A program made the position numbers and the translations under genes. Positions 33,149 to 41,309 of a DNA stretch of 64,000 bases are shown one piece after another (the stretch's first letter is position 1; every line of letters starts with the position of its first letter). The notes beneath the pieces are model-generated. The model made no database searches and was not told the DNA's origin. It was given only the letters and a program-made list of their open reading frames with translations. The DNA comes from Chitinophaga rhizophila. GTDB lineage: Bacteria > Bacteroidota > Bacteroidia > Chitinophagales > Chitinophagaceae. Location of the stretch: the NCBI RefSeq assembly GCF_019492185.1, contig NZ_JAICCF010000005.1:1-64000 (forward strand), in the 5' to 3' direction.

Positions 33149-33584
33149 CCATACTCCAGAACTGATCCAGCGCAATGATGCGCGGTTTAAAAAAGGAAAT
33201 AATAGTAGGCCAGTCCTCTGACCGTAATACATTCACATTATCCAGTTGTTTGCTGATGACGCTAACGGTCCTGCCATATTCATCAGTAGTGCCTGGTTGC
33301 CATTGCCAGTCATCTTCTTCCAGCGTAGTAGCAAGCATGGTTTTATGTGACCGGAACAGGTCGTAGTAGGCTGTCTGCTGTGTTATATCTGTATTGGATA
33401 TAACAATTGAAATACCTGCCTGATTGTTACCTGCATCCATTTTGAAGCTGATGCCGGGAATACCGGTTTTGTAGTTAGACCAGCTGATGATCTCACCATC
33501 CGCTGAAAGTATCGGCTTCATATATTTACCGAATGTTGTCCAGAATGCCTGCTTAAGTTTTGAAACTTCCTGTTTGGAATACAT
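33120..33584 (-). CDS. DUF4268-type protein
   Basis: A 154-aa soluble protein. The opening 'SKQEVSKLKQAFWTTFGKYM' and 'WSNYKTGIPGISFKMDAGNN' match the DUF4268 pattern as I know it. The family resembles nuclease-fold-associated domains, but a function is not established. No signal peptide or membrane segment is seen. Its 3' end overlaps the lycopene cyclase gene on the other strand by 29 bp, and it is divergent from the DUF434 gene by 126 bp. It has no visible link to carotenoid synthesis. Confidence 0.82.
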   Translation of the reverse strand: MYSKQEVSKLKQAFWTTFGKYMKPILSADGEIISWSNYKTGIPGISFKMDAGNNQAGISIVISNTDITQQTAYYDLFRSHKTMLATTLEEDDWQWQPGTTDEYGRTVSVISKQLDNVNVLRSEDWPTIISFFKPRIIALDQFWSMAKYAFEGTM

Positions 33585-33710
33585 GTATCTCTGTTGCTGT
33601 TTCTTGCAATAAAAGTAGCTAATTCTATGGTATGCCTTCGTACTCTTTTTGTGAAATCAGTCGGGGAATCATTTACTTTGTTGCCGGCAGCTAATACTGC
33701 AAGGCGATTT

Positions 33711-34451
33711 ATGAATCAGGAAATATCAGCAACAGGAAAGGAGCGGAATCAGCATCAGGACGACAGTATTCTGTTTGGGAGTCCGGAGCAACAGTTACAT
33801 CTGCAGCATGCACTAGAAGACTTGCACTTCCTGCTGAGCAGGGATTATCCATTTAAAGCCTCACTGGCACTTGTAGGTAACAGGTATGACCTGATAAAAC
33901 GGCAGCAGTTTGCACTGCAGGGAATGGCATGTTCGGCGCAGCAGCTTCAGGCCAGGAAGTGTAAAGAAGCAACGCCTGCTGATCTGCAGGGTAAAGAGAT
34001 ATTGCTGGATGCATTCAATGTGCTGATACTGCTGGAAACAGCATTGTCTGGCGGATACATCTTTAAAGGCCTGGATGGTTGCTATAGAGATATCTCATCT
34101 GTACACGGGGCATACCGTAAAGTTGCGCAGACAGAGGAAGCATTAGTACTGGCAGGAGAGATGCTGGGAAGGCTGGGAGCAGGAAAAGTAACCTGGGTAT
34201 TCGATGCGCCGGTATCTAATAGCGGAAAGATGAAGGGGCTTTGTTATGAGATAGCAGCACAGCACCGCTTCAACTGGGATGCTGTATTGGAAAACTCGCC
34301 TGACAAGTACCTGATCGGTAGCCGCTTTCTAGTATGCACTTCAGATGCGTGGATACTGGATGAATGTACCGCGTGGTTTAATCTAGGAGCTTACATTGTA
34401 CAGCATATGTTACAGGACAAAGCGCTGCACATCGTTTCTGCAGTAGGATAG
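33711..34451 (+). CDS. DUF434-type protein
   Basis: A 246-aa soluble protein. The N-terminal part, with 'LHFLLSRDYPFKASLALVGN' and 'RYDLIKRQQFALQGMACSAQ', matches DUF434. The C-terminal half, with 'LDAFNVLILLETALSGGYIF', 'KVTWVFDAPVSNSGKMKGL' and 'DAWILDEC', looks like a PIN/Toprim-like acidic domain (the DUF5616 region in the usual layout). The acidic positions (LDAFN, VFDAP, SDAW, LDEC) suggest a metal-dependent nuclease, which is inference only. The start at 33711 (MNQEIS) is preferred to the open frame from 33594. It ends 2 bp before the convergent ADP-ribosylglycohydrolase gene. Confidence 0.8.
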   Translation: MNQEISATGKERNQHQDDSILFGSPEQQLHLQHALEDLHFLLSRDYPFKASLALVGNRYDLIKRQQFALQGMACSAQQLQARKCKEATPADLQGKEILLDAFNVLILLETALSGGYIFKGLDGCYRDISSVHGAYRKVAQTEEALVLAGEMLGRLGAGKVTWVFDAPVSNSGKMKGLCYEIAAQHRFNWDAVLENSPDKYLIGSRFLVCTSDAWILDECTAWFNLGAYIVQHMLQDKALHIVSAVG

Positions 34452-34453
34452 TA

Positions 34454-35368
34454 TTACCTGAGGAAAGGAGAAAGTTCGATATTTTCCCTTTGCTGCAACC
34501 ATTGATCAGGTATAGCCGGGATGCCGGCAGATAAGACCACTACACTACCGGTGATAGCGGCAATAGTATCTCTGTCACCCAGTCCGGATACGGCCGTCCA
34601 GATGGCAGTTTCATAATCGTACAGGTGATAGGCAATACACCACAAGGCGAAAGGTACTGTATCCTGTGCGGTAAGCCTGGAGCCATTGCCCAGAATGAAA
34701 GTTACAGTTCTGATATCGTAGTGGGGAGGTAATGTAGCTGCTTTTCTGATCTTATGTTTTACGTCACTATCCGGCGTGTACGCGGTGATATGTTCAAAGA
34801 ATGCAGCAGGCGTTAGTATCTTGCCCATTTTGTTGAAGCGTACGCAGATACCCGCAGCCAATGCTATAGCGATAGCGCCTGCAATTGCTTCCTGGTTGAA
34901 GTGTGTGATCTCTGCAGACAGTATGGCCTGCTCGATCAGCTTTGTTTCATTCTCATGAAAAAAAGCGCCTATTAGTCCTGCACGCATGGCCGCGCCATTG
35001 CCCATTGAGCCCATGCCATCAAATACCTGCTTGCTGACGTCTTTCCAGCGGTGTCCTGCAGCAATATCTTTCAGGATGGAGTGAGCGGTGCCGCCATAGC
35101 CCCGGTAATCATCCAGTAGGTAATTAGCTGCAAATTCCTTTGCAAGAGCGTCCTGGTTGATCTCACCATATGTAGCCAGGATCTTGTAGATGCCGATGCT
35201 CATTACGGTATCATCAGTGAAAGGCCATATACCTTCCTGCAGTTTCCTGCGGGCGAGTCTTTCGAGTATGATGTCTTCTTTTCCGAAGAAAGTTTCTCCA
35301 AATGCGTCGCCAACGGATAATCCGGTCAGGGATGTCTTTGCTAAATGGAGTTGCGGTGTGCTGTTCAT
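34454..35368 (-). CDS. ADP-ribosylglycohydrolase family protein (DraG-like)
   Basis: A 304-aa all-helical enzyme family that removes ADP-ribose from proteins or small molecules using a dinuclear Mg centre. The metal ligands are visible: 'GLSVGDAFGETFF' and 'WPFTDDTVMSIG' at the N-terminus and 'SGLGDRDTIAAITGSVV' at the C-terminus. Cytoplasmic. No ADP-ribosyltransferase partner is seen nearby, so the substrate is open. It is a single gene that touches the convergent DUF434 gene. Confidence 0.93.
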   Translation of the reverse strand: MNSTPQLHLAKTSLTGLSVGDAFGETFFGKEDIILERLARRKLQEGIWPFTDDTVMSIGIYKILATYGEINQDALAKEFAANYLLDDYRGYGGTAHSILKDIAAGHRWKDVSKQVFDGMGSMGNGAAMRAGLIGAFFHENETKLIEQAILSAEITHFNQEAIAGAIAIALAAGICVRFNKMGKILTPAAFFEHITAYTPDSDVKHKIRKAATLPPHYDIRTVTFILGNGSRLTAQDTVPFALWCIAYHLYDYETAIWTAVSGLGDRDTIAAITGSVVVLSAGIPAIPDQWLQQRENIELSPFLR

Positions 35369-35476
35369 TTTCAGATTCGTGTCAGTTGCAGGAACGGCAA
35401 AATGGTATAGGGAGCCGTTTCAGGCCGTAAAAGTAATAATAAAGATTGCCTGATTCCTAATTTCTGTTTTAAAATG

Positions 35477-35484
35477 TATTTTTG
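35477..35484 (+). promoter_or_regulatory. -7 promoter element for the small membrane protein and SPFH genes
   Basis: TATTTTTG matches TAnnTTTG and lies 18 nt before the ATG at 35503. This supports transcription of the small gene together with the SPFH gene. Confidence 0.55.
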
Positions 35485-35502
35485 CATTAATCCTATACAA
35501 TC

Positions 35503-35682
35503 ATGAAAATCATTTACTTGTCCGTTCCTGCTATTATCCTGCTGGATATTTACCTCTGGACATGGATTTCGGGTTTGCTAACCGCACCAAGTGACCTTAC
35601 AGTATTCGCAGGTATTCTCAGCATTTTTGTAATCGTTATACTACACTACGCATTTTTTAAGTTATTTAAATCTAAATTTTAA
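35503..35682 (+). CDS. 59-aa small membrane protein upstream of the SPFH gene
   Basis: The ATG at 35503 opens a 59-codon frame (MKIIYLSVPAIILLDIYLWT at the start, ending FFKLFKSKF). It has two hydrophobic helices (about residues 3-22 and 34-52) with a short polar loop and a basic C-terminus. It is preceded by a TAnnTTTG promoter element and followed after 2 bp by the SPFH gene, so co-translation is likely. It has no recognised family. It may be an accessory subunit or topology partner of the SPFH protein; that is inference. Confidence 0.65.
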   Translation: MKIIYLSVPAIILLDIYLWTWISGLLTAPSDLTVFAGILSIFVIVILHYAFFKLFKSKF

Positions 35683-35684
35683 GT

Positions 35685-36479
35685 ATGAACAATCGACTAA
35701 GACCGCTGATACTGATGGTCATTGTAGTTGTTATTATCCCTGTATTCTGTATGTTTTGCTGCACAAGAATTGATGCCGGACACGAAGGTATCCGCGTGAA
35801 GCAATATGGGACCGATAAGGGGGTGCAGGATATTTCACTGGTAACGGGAAGGGTATGGTATAATCCGCTGACCGAGTCGGTGTACGAGTTTCCTATTTTC
35901 GTACAGACGGCTGATTATAATCCCTTTACGGTGAATGCAAAAGACGGATCAGTATTTACCGTAGATCCTACGATCACTTTCCGTGTATTACCGGGTAAAA
36001 GTCCGGAGATCTTCAAGAAGTACCGTAAAGGTATCGACGAGATCACAAGAACGACGCTGTACAACTATGTAAGAGACGCGTTCCGTATTCAGTTCAATAA
36101 ATATACTACTGATAGTATGATCAGCAGCAGGGAGGGGTTTGAGAATGCGGTGCAGCGCCAGCTGTCTGAGGCTATGAAGAAAGAAGGCTTTGACCTGGAA
36201 CAGCTGACCAGCGGTATTGAATATCCGCAGACGATCACCCAGGCGATTGATGCAAAGAACAGGGCGGTACAGCAGGCGATGCAGGTAGAAAACGAGTTAC
36301 GTGTGACAGAAGCAAACGCTAAGAAACTGATTATTCAGGCAGAGGCAGAATCAAGGGCAAATCAGCTGCGCCAACAATCTTTGACACCATTGCTCATCCA
36401 ACAGCAGTTCATCGAAAAATGGGACGGAAAAACGCCTTTATATGGCAGTTCTCCTACCTTCTTCAAGAACGTGCAGTAA
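35685..36479 (+). CDS. SPFH/prohibitin-like membrane protein
   Basis: A 264-aa protein. One membrane anchor (residues about 7-27) is followed by the band-7/SPFH domain ('DAGHEGIRVKQYGTDKGVQD', 'FTVDPTITFRV' and 'TTLYNYVRDAFR'). A long coiled coil with the family's Ala/Glu-rich heptads follows ('ENELRVTEANAKKLIIQAEA'). Such proteins form large ring or cage oligomers at membranes and act as scaffolds, often for proteases. It follows the 59-aa membrane protein by 2 bp. A 20-bp-arm hairpin terminates it. Confidence 0.92.
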   Translation: MNNRLRPLILMVIVVVIIPVFCMFCCTRIDAGHEGIRVKQYGTDKGVQDISLVTGRVWYNPLTESVYEFPIFVQTADYNPFTVNAKDGSVFTVDPTITFRVLPGKSPEIFKKYRKGIDEITRTTLYNYVRDAFRIQFNKYTTDSMISSREGFENAVQRQLSEAMKKEGFDLEQLTSGIEYPQTITQAIDAKNRAVQQAMQVENELRVTEANAKKLIIQAEAESRANQLRQQSLTPLLIQQQFIEKWDGKTPLYGSSPTFFKNVQ

Positions 36480-36504
36480 AAGGGCGCAATTACTGCTTTA
36501 ATTT

Positions 36505-36550
36505 AATAAGAAACGGGGTATACCAGGGGTGGTATACCCCGTTTCTTATT
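36505..36550. terminator. bidirectional terminator with 20-bp perfect arms
   Basis: The two arms at 36505-36524 and 36531-36550 are perfect reverse complements with an AGGGGT loop. A-rich sequence on one side and T-rich on the other serve both directions. It lies between convergent genes. Confidence 0.9.
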
Positions 36551-36582
36551 GGGGAATATGGGCAAGCGCTGATGCTTGTTTA

Positions 36583-37056
36583 TTATTTCAGTATAAGCCG
36601 CTTTAACTCAGGGTGTTTAGTAGAATAAATCAGCCTGATTTGCTGGCCTTTGCCTGTAGCGGCAAATTCTTCCGGCGATACATACATTTCTTCCCGTATT
36701 ATTTCGCCATTCTTTCTGTAATAGGCGAGGAATAATTTGTATGACGCACCACTTTTAGCATTATGATGAGAGTAGACATCCAATACTGTAGCAGGAACAA
36801 TCTCTCCATATTCCTTTAATTCAGCATCTTCAAGTGCACTGTAACGGACGTAAAACCATGCGGCCATCAGGACAGATAGCGGTATACTGATAAAACGCAA
36901 CTTTGGCAAGAGCTGTGTCAGGCAGATGAAGCAGAGCAGGCTGCCGGTAATTGCGGTCAAGACGCGTATGTGCAGGTATATATCTGCAGGCATCAGGATG
37001 TAGAACGTTACGAATATGAGTAGGAATGCCAGGCCCCAGTAAACTTTTGGTTTCAT
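36583..37056 (-). CDS. small integral membrane protein, DUF3592-like
   Basis: A 157-aa protein with three hydrophobic helices in the first 90 residues ('VYWGLAFLLIFVTFYILM', 'VLTAITGSLLCFICLTQLL' and 'FISIPLSVLMAAWFYVRY'). A C-terminal beta-rich domain of about 65 residues follows ('GEIVPATVLDVYSH' and 'YKLFLAYYRKNGEII'), with the look of DUF3592 proteins. Function unknown. It is convergent with the SPFH gene and has no operon partners. Confidence 0.75.
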   Translation of the reverse strand: MKPKVYWGLAFLLIFVTFYILMPADIYLHIRVLTAITGSLLCFICLTQLLPKLRFISIPLSVLMAAWFYVRYSALEDAELKEYGEIVPATVLDVYSHHNAKSGASYKLFLAYYRKNGEIIREEMYVSPEEFAATGKGQQIRLIYSTKHPELKRLILK

Positions 37057-37343
37057 AAACAGCGGGATAGAGATGTTGGTATAGGTTTGCTGACCCTGTT
37101 ACAATATTATTGATAAGCTGACGGGTATCAACGACTTGTACCAGATGAAGGACAAATTTACATAATTAGGCTGTGAGTACCTGTTATCAGCCGCTGTTTA
37201 AATTATTATTTTATTTACTATTTTAATGTATTTTACACAAAAGCCTCCCTGAAAGCCTTTGTAGTAGCACGTTTTGGCTTAATTGGTGAGAATGAGACAG
37301 TTAGCCGCAGAGACATATCTATACCTGGAAGAACGTCCCTATA

Positions 37344-39212
37344 ATGATAAACCGAATACCGCTATTTTTATTGCTACCCTCGTCGCTATTATTCCTTCAT
37401 GGCCAGTCTTTTGCGCAATCCGCAGATAGAGAAGACAGTCTGCGCACTGAATCTGTACACCCGATAGATGCAGGAGATCTTCCCGCCAGTTATGGATATG
37501 CCTTTCATCAGCTTGTATATGATGCCTCAGATAATTCAGGTGAAATGCCTGCTGCAGGAGATACCATCAGGGAAGCCCGTTTATACCTTGGAAGTATACC
37601 CGGGGATGCTGATACATTAGGCGCTACTGATGATAACCACTATGGCCATGATGAGGATGCAATTACTTCATTCCCTGATTATAATGGCAACGGAACCTAT
37701 ATACTGACGGTTCCGCTGCATAATATAACGGACAGTCTTGCCTTTCTTACCGGATGGTTTGACTACAACCGTAATGGCGTTTTTGACCTGACAGAATCAG
37801 CTACTACTATCGTGCAGCCGGGAGATACTTCCGCCTTGTTGAACTGGACATCGCTACCGCCAGGGTTTATCACAGGCAGTGTATCGCAATATGCATTCCG
37901 TTTCCGCCTTACTACTGACCGGCAGGTAACGAGACGTCCGGCAGGAGCTGCACCCGACGGAGAAGTGGAAGACTACCTGGTAAGTCTACATGCACCTTGT
38001 GCAGCGAATATTAATACGCTGGCTAATATGGTAGTATGTGCCGGCAGACCAGCACAGTTGAATGCCAGCGGGGGAGTGTCATATCAATGGTCGCCTGCCG
38101 TGGGACTCTCAGCAGATAGTATCGCTAATCCGGTAGCAACGCCGGCAGTCACAACAACATATACAGTAAACGGAGTGGATGCTAATGGTTGCCCTGGTAC
38201 GGCTAGCCTGACCATTCACGTGAACCCTGCACCTGTATTTAATAAAAGAAGCGATACCGCCATTTGTTCGGGTAACTCGCTGCAGTTATATGCTATAGCA
38301 GATATACCGGTTACTTATCATTGGTCGCCCGATAGTTCACTTAGCAATAGTATAATTGATAATCCTGTTGCTACGCCTGGTGTTAGTACCTCCTATACAG
38401 CCACCGCGACAACCAGGTACGGTTGCAGCAGTAAGGCGGTGATTAATGTGCAGGTACACCCATCTCCGGAATTTACAGTCATTCCGGATATGCCAGTAGT
38501 ATGCCTGGGACAGACGGTAGACGTGCTTGCAAAGGGCGGCGATGTGGCAGAATGGTATACCGATACAGATTCATTGATCACTACTAAGGCGCTGATTACA
38601 CTTGCACCTGTACGTGACTCAGTATTTAAAGTATATATGGCGCATCACAGATGTGCAGTGTCAGATACAATCCTGGTGCCTGTGAAGGTGCATGAATTGC
38701 CCGTAACAGGCATATCCAAGTCAAGCGATATAGACTGTGCACATCCCGAAGTAATGCTGGCAGCAACAGGAGGTAAATATTATAACTGGCAACCTGCCAT
38801 AGCTATATCTGATAATCTGGTCGCTAATCCTGTAGTATCGCCACTGAAAACCGCCACCTATGAAGTAACAGTAATGGATGAAAATGGCTGTACACAGGTG
38901 GAGGCAGTCACTGTGAATGTGGATGTCGCACTGGCATTTACGCGTTATCCTATACCAACTGCATTTACACCCAATGGCGATGGCCGTAATGATTGCTTTG
39001 GACTAAAGTACTGGGGGCAGACTAATACCTTTGAGTTCAGTATATTCAATAGAACGGGCAATATGATATTCAGCACGCGGTATCCCGGGGATTGCTGGGA
39101 CGGAACATTTAAAGGTATGGAGCAACCAGCAGGAATGTATATCTATATGATAAAGGCAAAGACCATCTGTGGCGACGTATTACGTAAAGGTACAGTGATG
39201 CTGGCCCGTTAA
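37344..39212 (+). CDS. secreted GEVED-domain protein with gliding-motility C-terminal tail (T9SS type B)
   Basis: A 622-aa surface protein. A signal peptide covers about 1-25. Residues about 30-215 form a GEVED-type beta-domain (motif 'GEVEDYLVSL'). Residues about 218-540 hold four PKD/Ig-like repeats, each with a 'YQWSPAVGLSADSIANP' or 'YNWQPAIAISDNLVANP' kind of motif. The end, 'AFTPNGDGRNDCFGLKYWG' to 'KGTVMLAR', is the CHU_C/gliding-motility C-terminal domain used as a type-B signal for type IX secretion. Likely adhesin or matrix protein. It is a single gene with a strong terminator. Confidence 0.92.
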   Translation: MINRIPLFLLLPSSLLFLHGQSFAQSADREDSLRTESVHPIDAGDLPASYGYAFHQLVYDASDNSGEMPAAGDTIREARLYLGSIPGDADTLGATDDNHYGHDEDAITSFPDYNGNGTYILTVPLHNITDSLAFLTGWFDYNRNGVFDLTESATTIVQPGDTSALLNWTSLPPGFITGSVSQYAFRFRLTTDRQVTRRPAGAAPDGEVEDYLVSLHAPCAANINTLANMVVCAGRPAQLNASGGVSYQWSPAVGLSADSIANPVATPAVTTTYTVNGVDANGCPGTASLTIHVNPAPVFNKRSDTAICSGNSLQLYAIADIPVTYHWSPDSSLSNSIIDNPVATPGVSTSYTATATTRYGCSSKAVINVQVHPSPEFTVIPDMPVVCLGQTVDVLAKGGDVAEWYTDTDSLITTKALITLAPVRDSVFKVYMAHHRCAVSDTILVPVKVHELPVTGISKSSDIDCAHPEVMLAATGGKYYNWQPAIAISDNLVANPVVSPLKTATYEVTVMDENGCTQVEAVTVNVDVALAFTRYPIPTAFTPNGDGRNDCFGLKYWGQTNTFEFSIFNRTGNMIFSTRYPGDCWDGTFKGMEQPAGMYIYMIKAKTICGDVLRKGTVMLAR

Positions 39213-39216
39213 ATAA

Positions 39217-39250
39217 TAAGAGGTTATCTCCTGGTGGAGATAACCTCTTA
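39217..39250. terminator. bidirectional terminator with 15-bp perfect arms
   Basis: TAAGAGGTTATCTCC (39217-39231) and GGAGATAACCTCTTA (39236-39250) are separated by TGGT. The hairpin lies between the stop codons of convergent genes. Confidence 0.85.
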
Positions 39251-39271
39251 CTATATATAGTGGTGCTTCGT

Positions 39272-40645
39272 TTATTGCTGAAAGCCTAGTCTTGCGGCGG
39301 ATTCGCTTTCTTTGAAGTCTGCCGTTCTGAAAGGATTACCTGCTGCATTAAATATATAATCCAGTGTATTGATGCCGGTATCAGGCGTGAAGAGCAGGTA
39401 TAGATATTTCATTGTTGTGGCGAAGAAGGATACCGGCATTTTGTTCTGCTGTTGTTTGCTTCTTACGTCCATGATACCTGTAAATGCAGCGCCGGTTTTG
39501 CAATACTTTGACAGATCATTGTAATACTGTTTGCCCATTTCCAGGTAAGTAGTGTCTTTGGTATAATCGTACATATACCAGGCAGATTCGATGATCTCCG
39601 CATTGAGTTCATAGGAAGCTGCGGTGATGTGCTGTCTGCGAAAATCATAGATCATTGGCAACATACCATATTGCGTCCAGAGCTGGTGCCAGGTATGCTG
39701 TACTTTGGCAGCCTGTTCTGCATCATTGTCCAGGCATAACAGCGCCGGCAGGTAAGCATCGTAGGCGGTGATGGTGGTATTCTTTACTTCACCGGAGTAC
39801 ATATCTGTACGGCGGTACCAGACAGTATTGCCATTTTCTTCTGCGTCATAGCGATTGATGGCGGTGATTGTTTTTTCCCACATATCCTTTAACTCCGGGT
39901 CTTTGAATAGTAGCCATGTTTTCAGTATACTTTCGTAATAAGTACTGCTGCCAGCTCCTATACAACTGATTGTTTCTACCCATTCACCGGTTTCATTGTT
40001 GATGATATTGCCAGTAAGGTTCAGGGCAGAACGTCTGCCATATACAGCTTCCAATGCTTTCCTGGCAGCCTGGTAATATTTAGGGTCTTTAGTGTAGTAG
40101 CTCAGGATACCCATTTCGAGAGTATATGCGGCTGCTTCGGCTGTATTAACCTTGTCTCCTTTCACTTTACCTGTTTTCAGGTTGACCCAGTAATAAGGGA
40201 TCCCTGTAGGCGATCTGAATGCCGGTAAAAGGCGGTTTCCAAAGTCCCTGGCACGTTCAAGAATTTTGCCGTTGCGGGTAGTGGAATACATGTAGAGCAG
40301 TCCACCCAGTACACGATTATTTACATCAGCTGTTTTGACATAAACATCTATATTAAAATTGCAGCTGTCTGTAACAAACTTTTCTATATCTCTGGCTTGT
40401 TTCTGTAATCCCATGACCTTCATGGAACTGTATGCATCAATCTGTGAGATACGTATAGGTTGCTCGTACCAGTCGGTATATGACTTTGTTTCCGGCAGTA
40501 GTACGTCATGTCCCCATGCATACCGCTTGTAGGTATCCCAGGTCCTGACAAAGTCCTGTTTTACACTATTGGACAGGTCTGCATACTGGGCTTTCATAGG
40601 TAGGTAGCTGATCATGGCTGCGGCAGCCATAATACATATTCTCAT
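39272..40645 (-). CDS. GH47-like (alpha/alpha)-barrel protein with altered active site
   Basis: A 457-aa exported protein (signal peptide 1-19, ending KAQ). The GH47 class I alpha-mannosidase pattern is clear: 'AWGHDVLLP' (43-51), 'NNRVLGGLLYMY' (109-120), 'GAGSSTYYESILKTW' (230-244), 'YELNAEIIESAWYMY' (345-359), 'FFATTMKYLYLLF' and the end 'LDYIFNAAGNPF'. In my recollection of the family these read FExxIRxLGGLL, GAxxDSYYEYLLK, ExxESLFYLYR, SFFLAETLKYLYLLF and DYVFNTEAHPL. Here the acid Glu is Asp (D107), the D of DSYYE is Ser, the E of AETLKY is Thr, and the Thr calcium ligand of NTEAH is Ala. It may be a pseudoenzyme or have changed chemistry. Confidence 0.8.
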   Translation of the reverse strand: MRICIMAAAAMISYLPMKAQYADLSNSVKQDFVRTWDTYKRYAWGHDVLLPETKSYTDWYEQPIRISQIDAYSSMKVMGLQKQARDIEKFVTDSCNFNIDVYVKTADVNNRVLGGLLYMYSTTRNGKILERARDFGNRLLPAFRSPTGIPYYWVNLKTGKVKGDKVNTAEAAAYTLEMGILSYYTKDPKYYQAARKALEAVYGRRSALNLTGNIINNETGEWVETISCIGAGSSTYYESILKTWLLFKDPELKDMWEKTITAINRYDAEENGNTVWYRRTDMYSGEVKNTTITAYDAYLPALLCLDNDAEQAAKVQHTWHQLWTQYGMLPMIYDFRRQHITAASYELNAEIIESAWYMYDYTKDTTYLEMGKQYYNDLSKYCKTGAAFTGIMDVRSKQQQNKMPVSFFATTMKYLYLLFTPDTGINTLDYIFNAAGNPFRTADFKESESAARLGFQQ

Positions 40646-41309
40646 AGGGTGGTGAATTATAGGATGCTAAAGTAATAAACCATTCATACTATTTCGCTAA
40701 CAAATGTATTTATTTTGATATAATAGTGTGTGCTATGCACGAATGTGGCTTGTGTTATGGTGATTATCATCGGTATAGGTGCCGAAGTAGCCTATAGGAA
40801 CTGCTTTGATGAAGAGTATCTTAAATTAAGGGTAAGTTTTCTGTTGATGGTGGGCAGAAGTGTAGGGAGGTGGAATCTGCTACTGAATAATAAGTGAATC
40901 TTTCTTAATTATAATAATTGTGCAGCGATATGTCTCCATCTGAGCAAATTCTTACCCGCGGTAGTAAAGATGTTTTAAGGCCGGTACTAAAGTGACCTAA
41001 GAAGCACCACGTCACCTTCATAAAGATGCAAGATATCCTAAAGGCGGTGAATATTCAGGCAGATGGGTCTGCTGACTGCAATGAGGCCGTAATGTTGAGT
41101 AAGAATGGTAGCTTATTGGGAGCGATAGGTATGATAATCATTAACAGTTTTTCAATGGCGCAGATATTGTTGACTGTAATCCGCATGGCAGTGATCATCT
41201 TGGGAAAACCGAACGGTGACGCTGCTACGTGGTACTTCGTAAGCTCTTAAGATTAAAAGAGTTACCTTTATAAGTACAGATCTTTTATTAACCCTATAGA
41301 AAGTTGCGT
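40646..41309. other. 660-bp intergenic region, possible decayed element
   Basis: Only one weak reading frame is seen (41026-41250, listed separately). GAAGCACCACGT near 40998 and its counterpart ACGTGGTACTTC near 41226 are inverted copies with one mismatch. A further TCACC/GGTGA match continues past a 7-nt insertion. They bound about 240 bp. TACCTTTA (41263-41270) is a near match to the -7 element for the GH130 gene. Confidence 0.4.
41026..41250 (+). CDS. doubtful 74-aa reading frame
   Basis: MQDILKAVNIQADGSADCNE begins a 74-aa frame with one hydrophobic stretch (about residues 30-60). No family is recognised, and no ribosome-binding site or clear promoter is seen. It lies within the inverted-repeat-bounded stretch. 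It may be a chance frame or a remnant. Confidence 0.2.
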   Translation: MQDILKAVNIQADGSADCNEAVMLSKNGSLLGAIGMIIINSFSMAQILLTVIRMAVIILGKPNGDAATWYFVSS

